A DNA stretch of 6,177 nt from Candidatus Thorarchaeota archaeon (GCA_016840385.1 JAEOSL010000156.1:1-6177); one strand, 5' to 3'. Positions 1 through 5,487 are shown, counted from the first letter of the stretch. Numbers and translations are program-made. Notes: a model not told the origin generated them from the letters alone.

Positions 1-918
1 GTTTACTGCAATCCTGTTGTAGGAGAACTTCAGGGAGGAATCGGTACTCTTCATTCAATCAAGGAAGGCCCTAGACCAGATGCAGTGTTGATACCAGAAC
101 CAACTGATATGAATCTCTTATTGAAACATGGAGGGGTCTTAGATTTTGCAATCATCACTCTAGGAAAATCCAGCCATATCTCCCAGAGGGAAGGTTCAGT
201 TGATGCGATTAGAAAAATGAGTGATATTCAACAAAGGCTCTATGAGATGGATGATGACAAAGATTGGGTTCATGATTTCGATCCTGATGTTCCTAAACTT
301 CCACTGATGAATATTGGAAGTATTATTGGTGGAAGAGGGCGAAACCACGACCTCAAAGGTCCATATTGTGTAGCAGATGTTTGTACTCTCTATATCGATA
401 CCAGAATAAACGCTACCCAATCATACGATTCAGTGAAGAAGGATATCATAACAACAATGGAACAGTTGAAGAAAAAAGACCCTGAGATTGAATATGAACT
501 TAGGTTCCCACCTCAAACCCCAGAGGAAGACCCTGTTGATGACGAGATTGGTAAGATAATTGGTCTGTATATGCCTCCGTTCAGCATCCCTCAAGATGAA
601 TATCTGGTTCAAAGTGTTTGTGACAACCATGAACAAGTAACAAACACACAACCAACCAAGATAGTGAGTGAAGAGGATGGAAAATATCCTGTAGTCTACG
701 CTGGGACAGATGCGGTTCATTATTGGAGTCTTGGTGTGCCAGCATTTTGTTACGGACCGGGAGGGATGATTTCATCTGATAATGAGGTAGCAGATCATCC
801 ACCTGTTGCAGTGAAGGATATCGTAGCTTGTGCAAAGGTTCTAGCACTTACTGCTCTGGATATCTGCTCTAAATCAAAAGAAGAGTATAGAAAACTTAGA
901 CCACAGAGTGTAGGTTAA
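1..918 (+). CDS. M20-family metallohydrolase (ArgE/DapE-like deacylase), 5' end cut by window edge
   Basis: The frame is open from base 1, so the start and the N-terminal metal-binding half lie outside; 305 residues are visible. Family features in order: a GELQGGIGT segment (nt 22-48) in place of the usual DEE-x-GG-x-GT; PEPTD (Glu at nt 97-99), the family's metal-ligand Glu; the dimerisation/lid domain with a GKSSHIS His (nt 175-177); IGSIIGG and an IDTRI strand; and a C-terminal catalytic part with GTDAVHYWSLGVPAFCYGPGG. M20 enzymes hydrolyse amide bonds of N-acyl amino acids or dipeptides in the cytosol using two metals. Here the second Glu of the EE pair is Leu, and the C-terminal His ligand is displaced or lost (the nearest is DHPP, nt 796-798), so activity and substrate are uncertain. 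The gene converges with the radical SAM gene, 5 bp between stops. The family call is firm; the substrate is unknown. Confidence 0.9.
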   Translation, partial: VYCNPVVGELQGGIGTLHSIKEGPRPDAVLIPEPTDMNLLLKHGGVLDFAIITLGKSSHISQREGSVDAIRKMSDIQQRLYEMDDDKDWVHDFDPDVPKLPLMNIGSIIGGRGRNHDLKGPYCVADVCTLYIDTRINATQSYDSVKKDIITTMEQLKKKDPEIEYELRFPPQTPEEDPVDDEIGKIIGLYMPPFSIPQDEYLVQSVCDNHEQVTNTQPTKIVSEEDGKYPVVYAGTDAVHYWSLGVPAFCYGPGGMISSDNEVADHPPVAVKDIVACAKVLALTALDICSKSKEEYRKLRPQSVG

Positions 919-923
919 GCAAT

Positions 924-2654
924 TCAATCTTCAAAGGATAACGATTGATGTAACCATTCAGGAATCTCCATGTCTAATGCTGTTGAAATATCACCAACAG
1001 AGTGAAGATTGCCTGCGGCTCTGATTCGTGTAGCTCTCTTACTACCAATTCCAGGGATAGATTTCCACTGAGAGAGTGAGGCTTGTTGAGGTCTAAATGG
1101 ATAAGGAAGAACAGTGAGAGACCTTGGACCATGATCAACCACAAAGACATCTTTCGGAACAAGACCACTAGTGTCCTTTACCATATGACAGAGTAAAGGA
1201 TAGGTTCCAAGCTGACGGAGTAAGTAGTTATTGCCCTGCTCTGCATCAAGAAAAACTGATTGAAGTATTGTACCAGGAGGAGCGACTCGTTTGATCATCT
1301 CTACATCTATGCGGTCACGAATCTCCTGTCTGTGCTTGAAGAAATGATTTCGTTTGATGCCTTTACCCGAGGTGGGTTCCAAATTGGTGCCTTGCAATCC
1401 AATGACCTGTCTGACATTGATTCTGCGCAGTATTAGTCCTTCATCAAGAATCTGTGCAAGAAAGTTCATGTTGTGTTCCAATGTCTTCTTAGATTCACCG
1501 GGTAATCCATAGAGGAGATTGATTCCAGGTAATAGATGAGGGAGCCCACGTGATTCTCTTTTACCTCCTACTTCATTCAGAATTCTTACCGCTTCTATCA
1601 TCTCATCAACTTCACCCTTCAGATTGTTTCGACGAATCACTTCAGGATCTGTAGATTCAACACCAAAGGCAGCAACATCACCAGGAGTATGGTACTTCAT
1701 TATAGCCTTAGCAACTTTCTTCGATTCTTCAGGGTGTCTTGCTATAGTTCCTGGATTTACATTATCGATGTGAAGCACATCCAAATCCGGGGCAACTTTG
1801 CGAATTTTGGAGAATAATTCATCAATCGCGTCAACATTTGGATTGGGAAACTCGTATTCGCCAATCTCTTGAGAACCATAGGTGAACAAATCTGCTTGAT
1901 GTCCAAGTCGAAATGCGCGAACTCCTAGCTCATAAAGAGATTCAATTTCTTTCACAATATCATTTACTGTTCGCTGCTGAGGTATTCCATATGAGGGTTC
2001 CACACAGAAAGAGCACCCTCCTGTTATGAAACGTGGACATCCCCGATAGGTTTCAATCTCGCAGATGATGTGTTTGTTGGAAAAACCCGGGTACTGAGTG
2101 ACAATCTGTGCGCCCTTGGTAGTATAGGGTTCAATCTCAGACGCACTTTCTCTTGTTGCTTCCAGATTCGCGGATTCCAAACCTATTGATGGATCAAAAA
2201 CTTGGACAAGTACTATTTCTGCATCTCCCTTGACGATGTAATCAAATGGAGGGGCGAGCACTTCCGAGCTAAGTGCCATTTTTCCACCCTGTATTCCACA
2301 ACCAAAGCTTGCCCATGGACCAACCAGGATTTTAGGGATGTCTTCTAACAATGGTGAAGAGAACAGGGTTTTAGTTTCTCTAATGGAGATTGGAGTACCA
2401 CCGATATATTTGCCTGGAACTATCATACCAGCAATAAGTATCAGAAGGTCCATTTTCGACCAATGTCTTTGTGCATTCTCGAAGCTTTTGCGAATTTGAT
2501 CAATAGTCTGATAGTGAATTTGAGTCTTTGGAGATTTGGTCCAAATAGATCCTGCAACATAACGAGGATAGATACTCATGTAGGGTGGAACTCCAAGAAC
2601 CGTGGGCTCATCAACATAACCATCGATGAGACCTACATTTTCCACCGGATTCAT
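924..2654 (-). CDS. Radical SAM protein with C-terminal helix-hairpin-helix (COG1031 type)
   Basis: 576 residues. Residues about 65-150 resemble the degenerate Rossmann/B12-binding-like domain found before many radical SAM cores (VGPWASFGCG near 111-120; PPFDYIVKGDAE near 135-146). The core begins with ETYRGCPRFITGGCSFC: Cys206, Cys214 and Cys217 give a CX7CX2C cluster motif instead of the canonical CX3CX2C. Later core motifs are GVESTDPEVIRRNN (331-344) and GINLLYGLPGE (377-387). The C-terminus has a helix-hairpin-helix (about 530-560, SIPGIGSKRATRIRAAG), suggesting nucleic-acid contact. From memory this architecture matches COG1031, a mainly archaeal group without a known substrate. The ATG at 2652-2654 is supported by GGGAG 9 nt upstream on the minus strand and by lying 6 bp after the thiL stop, so co-transcription with thiL is likely. 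It probably binds a 4Fe-4S cluster and acts on RNA or DNA; that role is inference. Confidence 0.9.
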   Translation of the reverse strand: MNPVENVGLIDGYVDEPTVLGVPPYMSIYPRYVAGSIWTKSPKTQIHYQTIDQIRKSFENAQRHWSKMDLLILIAGMIVPGKYIGGTPISIRETKTLFSSPLLEDIPKILVGPWASFGCGIQGGKMALSSEVLAPPFDYIVKGDAEIVLVQVFDPSIGLESANLEATRESASEIEPYTTKGAQIVTQYPGFSNKHIICEIETYRGCPRFITGGCSFCVEPSYGIPQQRTVNDIVKEIESLYELGVRAFRLGHQADLFTYGSQEIGEYEFPNPNVDAIDELFSKIRKVAPDLDVLHIDNVNPGTIARHPEESKKVAKAIMKYHTPGDVAAFGVESTDPEVIRRNNLKGEVDEMIEAVRILNEVGGKRESRGLPHLLPGINLLYGLPGESKKTLEHNMNFLAQILDEGLILRRINVRQVIGLQGTNLEPTSGKGIKRNHFFKHRQEIRDRIDVEMIKRVAPPGTILQSVFLDAEQGNNYLLRQLGTYPLLCHMVKDTSGLVPKDVFVVDHGPRSLTVLPYPFRPQQASLSQWKSIPGIGSKRATRIRAAGNLHSVGDISTALDMEIPEWLHQSLSFED

Positions 2655-2660
2655 TCTGAA

Positions 2661-3653
2661 TTACTCCCATTCTTTGAAGTTATCATAACCTGAGAAAGGA
2701 ATATCGACATACCCCTCAGAAGATTCGTATGCAACTCGTTCTCCTTCCTGAACATATCCAATATCTATCAAAGGAACTCGCTTAGCCTCTGCTATCGCTT
2801 GAGCTTTCTCGAACTTGTCTTCAGGGATTGTTACAACAAGAAGGAATTCTTCACCACCCTGCATAACGACCTTCATTTCATCGAGCATGTTCTTTCGAGC
2901 AAACACTTCAACACCGGTACCTGAAGGAAGGCGTTCAATGACCAAACTGACCTTGCTTTGTTTTGCTATTGTATTGAGCGTGATGCCAAGGCCATCACTA
3001 CTGTCCATGGATGCCGTTATTGCATTTTTCTCTGCAAGTGCAGGAACAATCTCCAAGTTAATTGCAGGTTTGTATGCAGCTAAGAGAGCTTTCTTGTGGA
3101 GATTAGGTTCAACCTCTCTACCTCGGAGTAGAGCTTCGAAAGCAACTGAGGTGTATCCAAAGTATCCTGTGACTGCTACAATATCACCAGGCTTTGCACC
3201 ATTACGCGGAATTATACCCTCCCGATGAGCTACACCTAACCCCACTCCAGTAAGAACAACATCAGAAGCCATACCCATATCTCCACCAATAAATGGAATT
3301 CCTGCTTTGAGACCGTATTGGGAATAACCACGAACAATCTCACTTGCTTCTTCTACCGCAAAATCCTCAGGGACACACAGTGAAAGCATTGTACTGATTG
3401 GTTTTGCTCCCTTTGCAGCCAGATCGCTCAGAGTCATCACCGCAGTCTTTCGACCAACCTGTGCTGCGGTCATCCCGGTGAGCCAGTCGGTTTTACGAAC
3501 AAATGTATCAACATTAACAACTAGGTTTCGATCTTCTGTTATTGGAAAATCTGATGCGTCGTCATCAAAACCAAGTTTCGCACCTTTGACTGAATTAACA
3601 TAATTGCTAATGCTAGCAAGGAAGCCACGTTCACCAATCTCGCCTGTCTTCAT
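2661..3653 (-). CDS. thiL: Thiamine-monophosphate kinase (ThiL-like, AIR-synthase superfamily)
   Basis: 330 residues, the usual ThiL length. ThiL phosphorylates thiamine monophosphate to thiamine diphosphate with ATP and Mg2+ in the cytosol. Visible family motifs: an Asp-rich N-terminal metal site (GFDDDASDF, 28-36, replacing the usual GDDAA), VNVDTFV (46-52), MTLSDLAAKGAKP (73-85), GGDMG (123-127), GAKPGDIVAVTGYFG (152-166), MDSSDGLG (216-223) and a QGGEEFLLVV stretch (265-274; commonly GGEDYELL). The ATG at 3651-3653 has GAGG 8 nt upstream. It is the first gene of a minus-strand pair with the radical SAM gene. The divergent N-terminal motif and the GGEEF variant leave room for a related AIR-synthase-fold kinase, but the overall motif set favours ThiL. 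Confidence 0.83.
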   Translation of the reverse strand: MKTGEIGERGFLASISNYVNSVKGAKLGFDDDASDFPITEDRNLVVNVDTFVRKTDWLTGMTAAQVGRKTAVMTLSDLAAKGAKPISTMLSLCVPEDFAVEEASEIVRGYSQYGLKAGIPFIGGDMGMASDVVLTGVGLGVAHREGIIPRNGAKPGDIVAVTGYFGYTSVAFEALLRGREVEPNLHKKALLAAYKPAINLEIVPALAEKNAITASMDSSDGLGITLNTIAKQSKVSLVIERLPSGTGVEVFARKNMLDEMKVVMQGGEEFLLVVTIPEDKFEKAQAIAEAKRVPLIDIGYVQEGERVAYESSEGYVDIPFSGYDNFKEWE

Positions 3654-3687
3654 CAGAAGGTCCTCAATATGAGTGTCAGGGGACTGA

Positions 3688-3705
3688 TGATAAAGTTTTA
3701 TTAGA
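3688..3705. promoter_or_regulatory. Shared AT-rich divergent promoter region for tRNA-Thr (+) and thiL (-)
   Basis: The stretch around AAAGTTTTATTAG lies 30-40 bp upstream of the first base of tRNA-Thr. Read on the other strand (TAATAAAACTTTATC) it lies about 35-50 bp upstream of the thiL ATG. Both distances suit an archaeal TATA box about 26 bp before a start site with a short leader. It is the only AT-rich block in the 79-bp gap. The box positions are inferred from spacing only. Confidence 0.45.
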
Positions 3706-3732
3706 GAAGTTTGGAGGTCAACTTTTAGATGC

Positions 3733-3808
3733 GCCTCGGTGGCTTAGGGGCTATAGCGTCTGCTTCGTAAGCAGAATGTCGTGGGTTCAATTCCCACCCG
3801 GGGCTCCA
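3733..3808 (+). tRNA. tRNA-Thr (anticodon CGT)
   Basis: A complete 76-nt cloverleaf with encoded CCA. Acceptor GCCTCGG (3733-3739) pairs with CCGGGGC (3798-3804), including one U-G pair. The D stem is GCT/AGC. Anticodon stem TCTGC/GCAGA (3759-3763/3771-3775) encloses loop TTCGTAA with CGT at 3766-3768, reading ACG. Variable loop is ATGTC; T arm is GTGGG-TTCAATT-CCCAC (3781-3797). The discriminator base is T3805, a base I associate with archaeal tRNA-Thr, followed by CCA 3806-3808. There is no intron. Confidence 0.97.
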
Positions 3809-3847
3809 TTTTCTCTTGCTAAATTCATTATTTTATCAAATTTTTTG
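3809..3847 (+). terminator. T-rich terminator region after tRNA-Thr
   Basis: TTTTC follows the CCA directly, and further T runs follow (TTATTTTATC, then ATTTTTTG near 3839-3847). Archaeal transcription ends at such U-tracts without needing a hairpin. None is visible next to the tRNA. Confidence 0.5.
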
Positions 3848-3862
3848 TGCAGCTTCCTACAA

Positions 3863-3869
3863 TTATATA
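3863..3869 (+). promoter_or_regulatory. TATA box (TTATATA) before a small ORF
   Basis: This is one of the best TATA-like matches in the window. A start site about 26 bp downstream would fall near 3890-3893, just before an SD-like GGTGA at 3898-3902 and the TTG at 3910. Functional assignment is by spacing only. Confidence 0.45.
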
Positions 3870-3909
3870 CAGTTTCCACGTCAGATAATAAAGAACAGGT
3901 GAAATAAAC

Positions 3910-3996
3910 TTGAAATATTATAGAAAAACAAAGAAAGCCCCCTCTAGGGCTTCAAAGCCAGGCCTATTTGAATGGATGGCTGGTGCTACCAGATAA
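3910..3996 (+). CDS. Possible small basic protein, 28 residues, unrecognised
   Basis: A TTG-initiated frame of 28 codons ending in TAA. It is preceded by SD-like GGTGA with a 7-nt spacer and by a TATA box about 45 bp upstream; an in-frame TAA at 3889-3891 rules out a longer version. The product starts MKYYRKTKK and ends KPGLFEWMAGATR. It is strongly basic (five Lys, four Arg, one Glu, no Asp), without Cys, signal peptide or membrane segment. The ordered promoter, SD and start make it more than a random gap ORF, but it is very short, uses TTG, and contains two small hairpins (3935-3952 and 3980-3992) that could mean the transcript is an RNA instead. I do not recognise the family. Confidence 0.4.
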   Translation: MKYYRKTKKAPSRASKPGLFEWMAGATR

Positions 3997-4019
3997 TTGA
4001 GGTAGAACAACGAAAAAAA

Positions 4020-4060
4020 GAACAGATCGGATTGTCACTTCGCTGTGACTCCTTCTGTTC
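4020..4060 (+). ncRNA. Strong 41-nt stem-loop, 3' UTR structure or small structured RNA
   Basis: Nested pairing: GAACAGA (4020-4026) with TCTGTTC (4054-4060); GGA (4029-4031) with TCC (4050-4052); GTCAC (4034-4038) with GTGAC (4045-4049). That is 15 Watson-Crick pairs, a TTCGCT loop, one small internal loop and a 2-nt bulge. T-rich sequence (TTCTCCTTTTCTC) follows within 20 nt, so it may end or stabilise the transcript of the small ORF 24 nt upstream. The small internal loop does not look like an H/ACA guide pocket and I see no kink-turn. It may equally be a stand-alone small RNA. Confidence 0.4.
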
Positions 4061-4245
4061 AGAACATTCTCCTTTTCTCATGAAACTGCAGTCATCTGAA
4101 CTGTTTATGTTTAGAAGTTACTAGTATTTAGAGTTCAACAGAAATCCTTATCATGCAAACTTCTACGAAAAACGATGAACTCCAAAGTACAATGCTCCGG
4201 AAGCGCCGTCCTGGAATACGGAGTATTGCCATTTTCCTTTCATAT
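4061..4245. other. Gene-free gap upstream of tRNA-Leu, with a 10-bp leader hairpin
   Basis: I see no convincing gene here. The clearest structure is CAATGCTCCG (4190-4199) pairing with CGGAGTATTG (4219-4228), ten pairs including one G-U, with a 19-nt loop, ending 17 nt before tRNA-Leu. Weaker pairings TAGAAGTT/AACTTCTA (4112-4119/4158-4165) and GAGTTC/GAACTC (4131-4136/4177-4182) interleave like a pseudoknot but may be chance. No clear TATA box lies 25-40 bp before the tRNA; AGTATTTAG near 4124-4131 is the best but distant candidate. Confidence 0.4.
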
Positions 4246-4388
4246 GCGGAGGTTGCCCAGCCAGGTTAAAGGCGCTAGGTTGAGGGCCTAGACTTCGTGG
4301 AAGTCCGCCACAGCTTTGTTTGTGGCAGTTCGCCACGGAGAGGCATTCTCGTAGGAGTTCGCGAGTTCAAATCTCGCCCTCCGCACCA
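4246..4388 (+). tRNA. tRNA-Leu (anticodon GAG) with about 55 nt extra in the variable arm
   Basis: Acceptor GCGGAGG (4246-4252) pairs with CCTCCGC (4378-4384); discriminator is A4385 and CCA is encoded at 4386-4388. D stem is GCC/GGC. Anticodon stem CTAGG/CCTAG (4275-4279/4287-4291) holds loop TTGAGGG with GAG at 4282-4284. T arm is GCGAG-TTCAAAT-CTCGC (4361-4377). The anticodon stem is intact, so the usual 37/38 intron site is not used. The variable region (4292-4360) is 69 nt against roughly 14-15 for archaeal tRNA-Leu. The excess is probably a non-canonical intron: splicing from the first V-arm-like hairpin (ACTTC-GTG-GAAGT, 4292-4304) to TC before the T stem, or from 4292-4294 to 4348-4350, would each give a normal V arm. 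I could not place a strict bulge-helix-bulge at either, so boundaries stay open; a truly oversized arm is the alternative. Confidence 0.93.
4294..4365 (+). repeat. Three related 18-nt units in the tRNA-Leu variable/T-stem region
   Basis: Units TTCGTGGAAGTCCGCCAC (4294-4311), TTTGTGGCAGTTCGCCAC (4319-4336) and CTCGTAGGAGTTCGCGAG (4348-4365) match at 15/18 (1 vs 2) and 12/18 (1 vs 3, 2 vs 3). They are spaced 25 and 29 nt apart. The third is the genuine V-arm plus T-stem start, so the insertion may have grown by partial duplication of that segment. Units 1 and 2 also pair with each other (CTTCGTGG 4293-4300 with CCACGGAG 4333-4340; GCCAC 4307-4311 with GTGGC 4322-4326), giving a long hairpin typical of an intron body. 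Confidence 0.6.
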
Positions 4389-4389
4389 T
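4367..4389 (+). repeat. tRNA 3'-end repeat, copy 1 (functional tRNA-Leu end; putative att site)
   Basis: A 23-nt segment running from the T-loop of tRNA-Leu through CCA to the next base. It recurs downstream as copies 2 and 3, with C at position 12 here, which pairs with G7 of the acceptor stem. Tyrosine-recombinase elements commonly use exactly this part of a tRNA gene as attachment site. Confidence 0.75.
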
Positions 4390-4400
4390 CTTCTTTTATC
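4389..4400 (+). terminator. T-rich terminator after tRNA-Leu
   Basis: TCTTCTTTTATC follows the CCA immediately and is the only U-tract before the promoter of the next gene. No hairpin is evident. Confidence 0.45.
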
Positions 4401-4404
4401 AAAT

Positions 4405-4414
4405 AAATATAAAA
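4405..4414 (+). promoter_or_regulatory. TATA box (AAATATAAAA) for the membrane-protein gene
   Basis: AT-rich box 47-56 bp upstream of the ATG at 4461, predicting a start site near 4435 and a leader of about 25 nt that includes GGGAG at 4452-4456. It lies only 16 bp beyond the tRNA-Leu end, so it belongs to the module rather than to the tRNA. Confidence 0.5.
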
Positions 4415-4460
4415 CCATAATAATCCTATACTAACTAGAATTCATTTGGTTGGGAGTTTC

Positions 4461-4922
4461 ATGCAGAAGCAATCATATCTGCCACTCATAACAATCATGT
4501 CAAGCATATTTTTGCCTTATGCCATCATAACATCTGCTACTCCAATAATGACTACGAATCAATACTGGTTCTTCCCCCTCTGGACCTATATCCATGATTT
4601 CGGAAACTGGTTAGAGTTTGGTTTTATTATTCCAGCCTTCACTCCTTCATTCTCACTTCTGCCAACAATCGTGGGATTGCTTTGGTGTATATTAGGACTC
4701 TATGTTAGTAGATCGTTACACCAATTCTATTCAGGTAAAAGAGATGCAAAATCGGTTTGGTTTCCAACACTCAGCATATTGGTACTACAAATACTAGTTA
4801 CTGCAATTGTTGGTCTTATTATTTGGATGAGCTGGTTGATTCTGATTGTACCATTGCCACTTCATTTTCTGACTGTGCTACTTTTAGTAAGATTACAAAT
4901 CCAAAGAGTAAATCATGAATGA
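4461..4922 (+). CDS. Small integral membrane protein, four predicted helices, unrecognised
   Basis: 153 residues from ATG 4461, chosen because GGGAG lies 4 nt upstream; an in-frame TTG at 4446 has no such site. Hydrophobic segments at about 7-29, 64-83, 101-122 and 125-144 suggest four membrane helices. The loop between the first two (30-60) is rich in aromatics (WFFPLWTYIHDFGNW) and may lie on the membrane surface. The only strongly charged stretch is a short loop near 91-97 (SGKRDAK), and the tail is basic (RLQIQRV). No catalytic motif or known family is recognised. It fills the first module between tRNA-tail copies 1 and 2, its stop 47 bp before copy 2, so it may be cargo of an integrated element. 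Confidence 0.75.
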   Translation: MQKQSYLPLITIMSSIFLPYAIITSATPIMTTNQYWFFPLWTYIHDFGNWLEFGFIIPAFTPSFSLLPTIVGLLWCILGLYVSRSLHQFYSGKRDAKSVWFPTLSILVLQILVTAIVGLIIWMSWLILIVPLPLHFLTVLLLVRLQIQRVNHE

Positions 4923-4969
4923 GGGATATTTGACTAATAGTAAAGACATTAGAAACTGGGATCAACGAT

Positions 4970-4992
4970 TCAAATCTCGCGCTCCGCACCAT
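4970..4992 (+). repeat. tRNA 3'-end repeat, copy 2 (orphan tail, putative att)
   Basis: Identical to the tRNA-Leu tail except G instead of C at position 12 (base 4981), which would break the last acceptor pair. The preceding base (T4969) extends the match by one. No other tRNA arm precedes it, so it is not a whole tRNA pseudogene. It sits between the convergent membrane-protein and YkgJ-like genes, and a seven-T run starting at its last base reaches the YkgJ-like stop codon, which could act as terminator. Confidence 0.75.
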
Positions 4993-4997
4993 TTTTT

Positions 4998-5453
4998 TCA
5001 TTCTAGTTCAATTCGTTCCATCTTGAATTTGTGCATTCGTTCATCAATTCTTGAGCCGTAAGGAGCCATAAATCTCTGGACAGATGTAAATAGGTCTTCA
5101 GGGACTTCTAATGCAGCTTTAATACACTGAGCCAAATCATACTTTGAAAGGTATTGAGTCAAGGGACAATGGACCAAATAATGTTCTTCCCCATCTGTTG
5201 AGAAAATAGGATATTTCCTACAAAGTAAGGGGCGTACAGGATAGATTTCACAGGTGTATTCTTTGAGATAAGGACAAATCAAGTCCTCTCCAAAATCTGT
5301 AACATAGCAGTTCTCCGTTATTTCAATGAACTTATTCGGATATCCAACCTCAATAACTCGGTCTACTTCCAACTTTGTCGCAACAGATCCTCCTTGTGTG
5401 CAACAGTATCCACCACAACTCTTGCATATGTCTGAATGGTTACGTTCTGTCAT
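4998..5453 (-). CDS. YkgJ-family CxxCxxxCC zinc/iron-binding protein
   Basis: 151 residues. The N-terminus has CKSCGGYCC (Cys10, 13, 17, 18), the family's CX2CX3CC pattern. It is followed by CPYLKEYTCEIYPVRPLLCRKYP (given as Cys60, Cys68, Cys78 with the YPVRPLLCR core) and Cys96. This Cys layout is that of the YkgJ family (PF03692), proposed to chelate zinc or iron, possibly as a cluster; no enzymatic role is settled. The ATG at 5451-5453 lacks a clear SD. A TATA-like GATATAG 25-31 bp upstream would place transcription start at or near the ATG, suggesting a leaderless message. The gene occupies the second module, ending 5 bp from copy 2 and starting 29 bp from copy 3. The family call is confident; a link to mobility is inference. 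Confidence 0.88.
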   Translation of the reverse strand: MTERNHSDICKSCGGYCCTQGGSVATKLEVDRVIEVGYPNKFIEITENCYVTDFGEDLICPYLKEYTCEIYPVRPLLCRKYPIFSTDGEEHYLVHCPLTQYLSKYDLAQCIKAALEVPEDLFTSVQRFMAPYGSRIDERMHKFKMERIELE

Positions 5454-5477
5454 GCAGATATTGCAATTACCCGGCTT

Positions 5478-5487
5478 CTATATCAAA
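5478..5487 (-). promoter_or_regulatory. TATA-like box for the YkgJ-like gene, overlapping repeat copy 3
   Basis: On the minus strand TTTGATATAG lies centred about 29 bp before the ATG, the distance expected for a leaderless archaeal transcript. Its upstream half is tRNA-tail repeat sequence, so the promoter straddles the repeat border. Confidence 0.35.

Noticed and set aside
430..720. Open minus-strand frame opposite the M20 gene
   Set aside because: It is antisense to a clearly conserved enzyme, with no family motifs and no promoter or SD.
2815..3228. Long plus-strand frame opposite thiL
   Set aside because: It is the antisense shadow of conserved ThiL motifs; its composition reflects the thiL codons.
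4020..4065. H/ACA guide RNA, because ACA follows the stem-loop
   Set aside because: The internal loop is too small for a guide pocket and there is no kink-turn.
4080..4182. C/D box guide RNA (ATGAAAC or ACGATGA as C box, CTGA as D box)
   Set aside because: Box spacing is wrong and no matching D box follows the better C-like element.
4153..4269. 38-codon ORF (ATG 4153 to TAA 4267-4269) before and into tRNA-Leu
   Set aside because: Its last seven codons and its stop lie inside the tRNA-Leu acceptor and D arm, it has no ribosome site, and it overlaps the leader hairpin; most likely chance.
4275..4355. Canonical intron at tRNA-Leu position 37/38
   Set aside because: The anticodon stem CTAGG/CCTAG closes directly around the 7-nt loop and no second CCTAG exists; removing sequence from 37/38 would destroy the stem.
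4446..4460. Upstream TTG start for the membrane-protein gene
   Set aside because: It has no SD, and it would place GGGAG inside the coding region; the ATG at 4461 is better.
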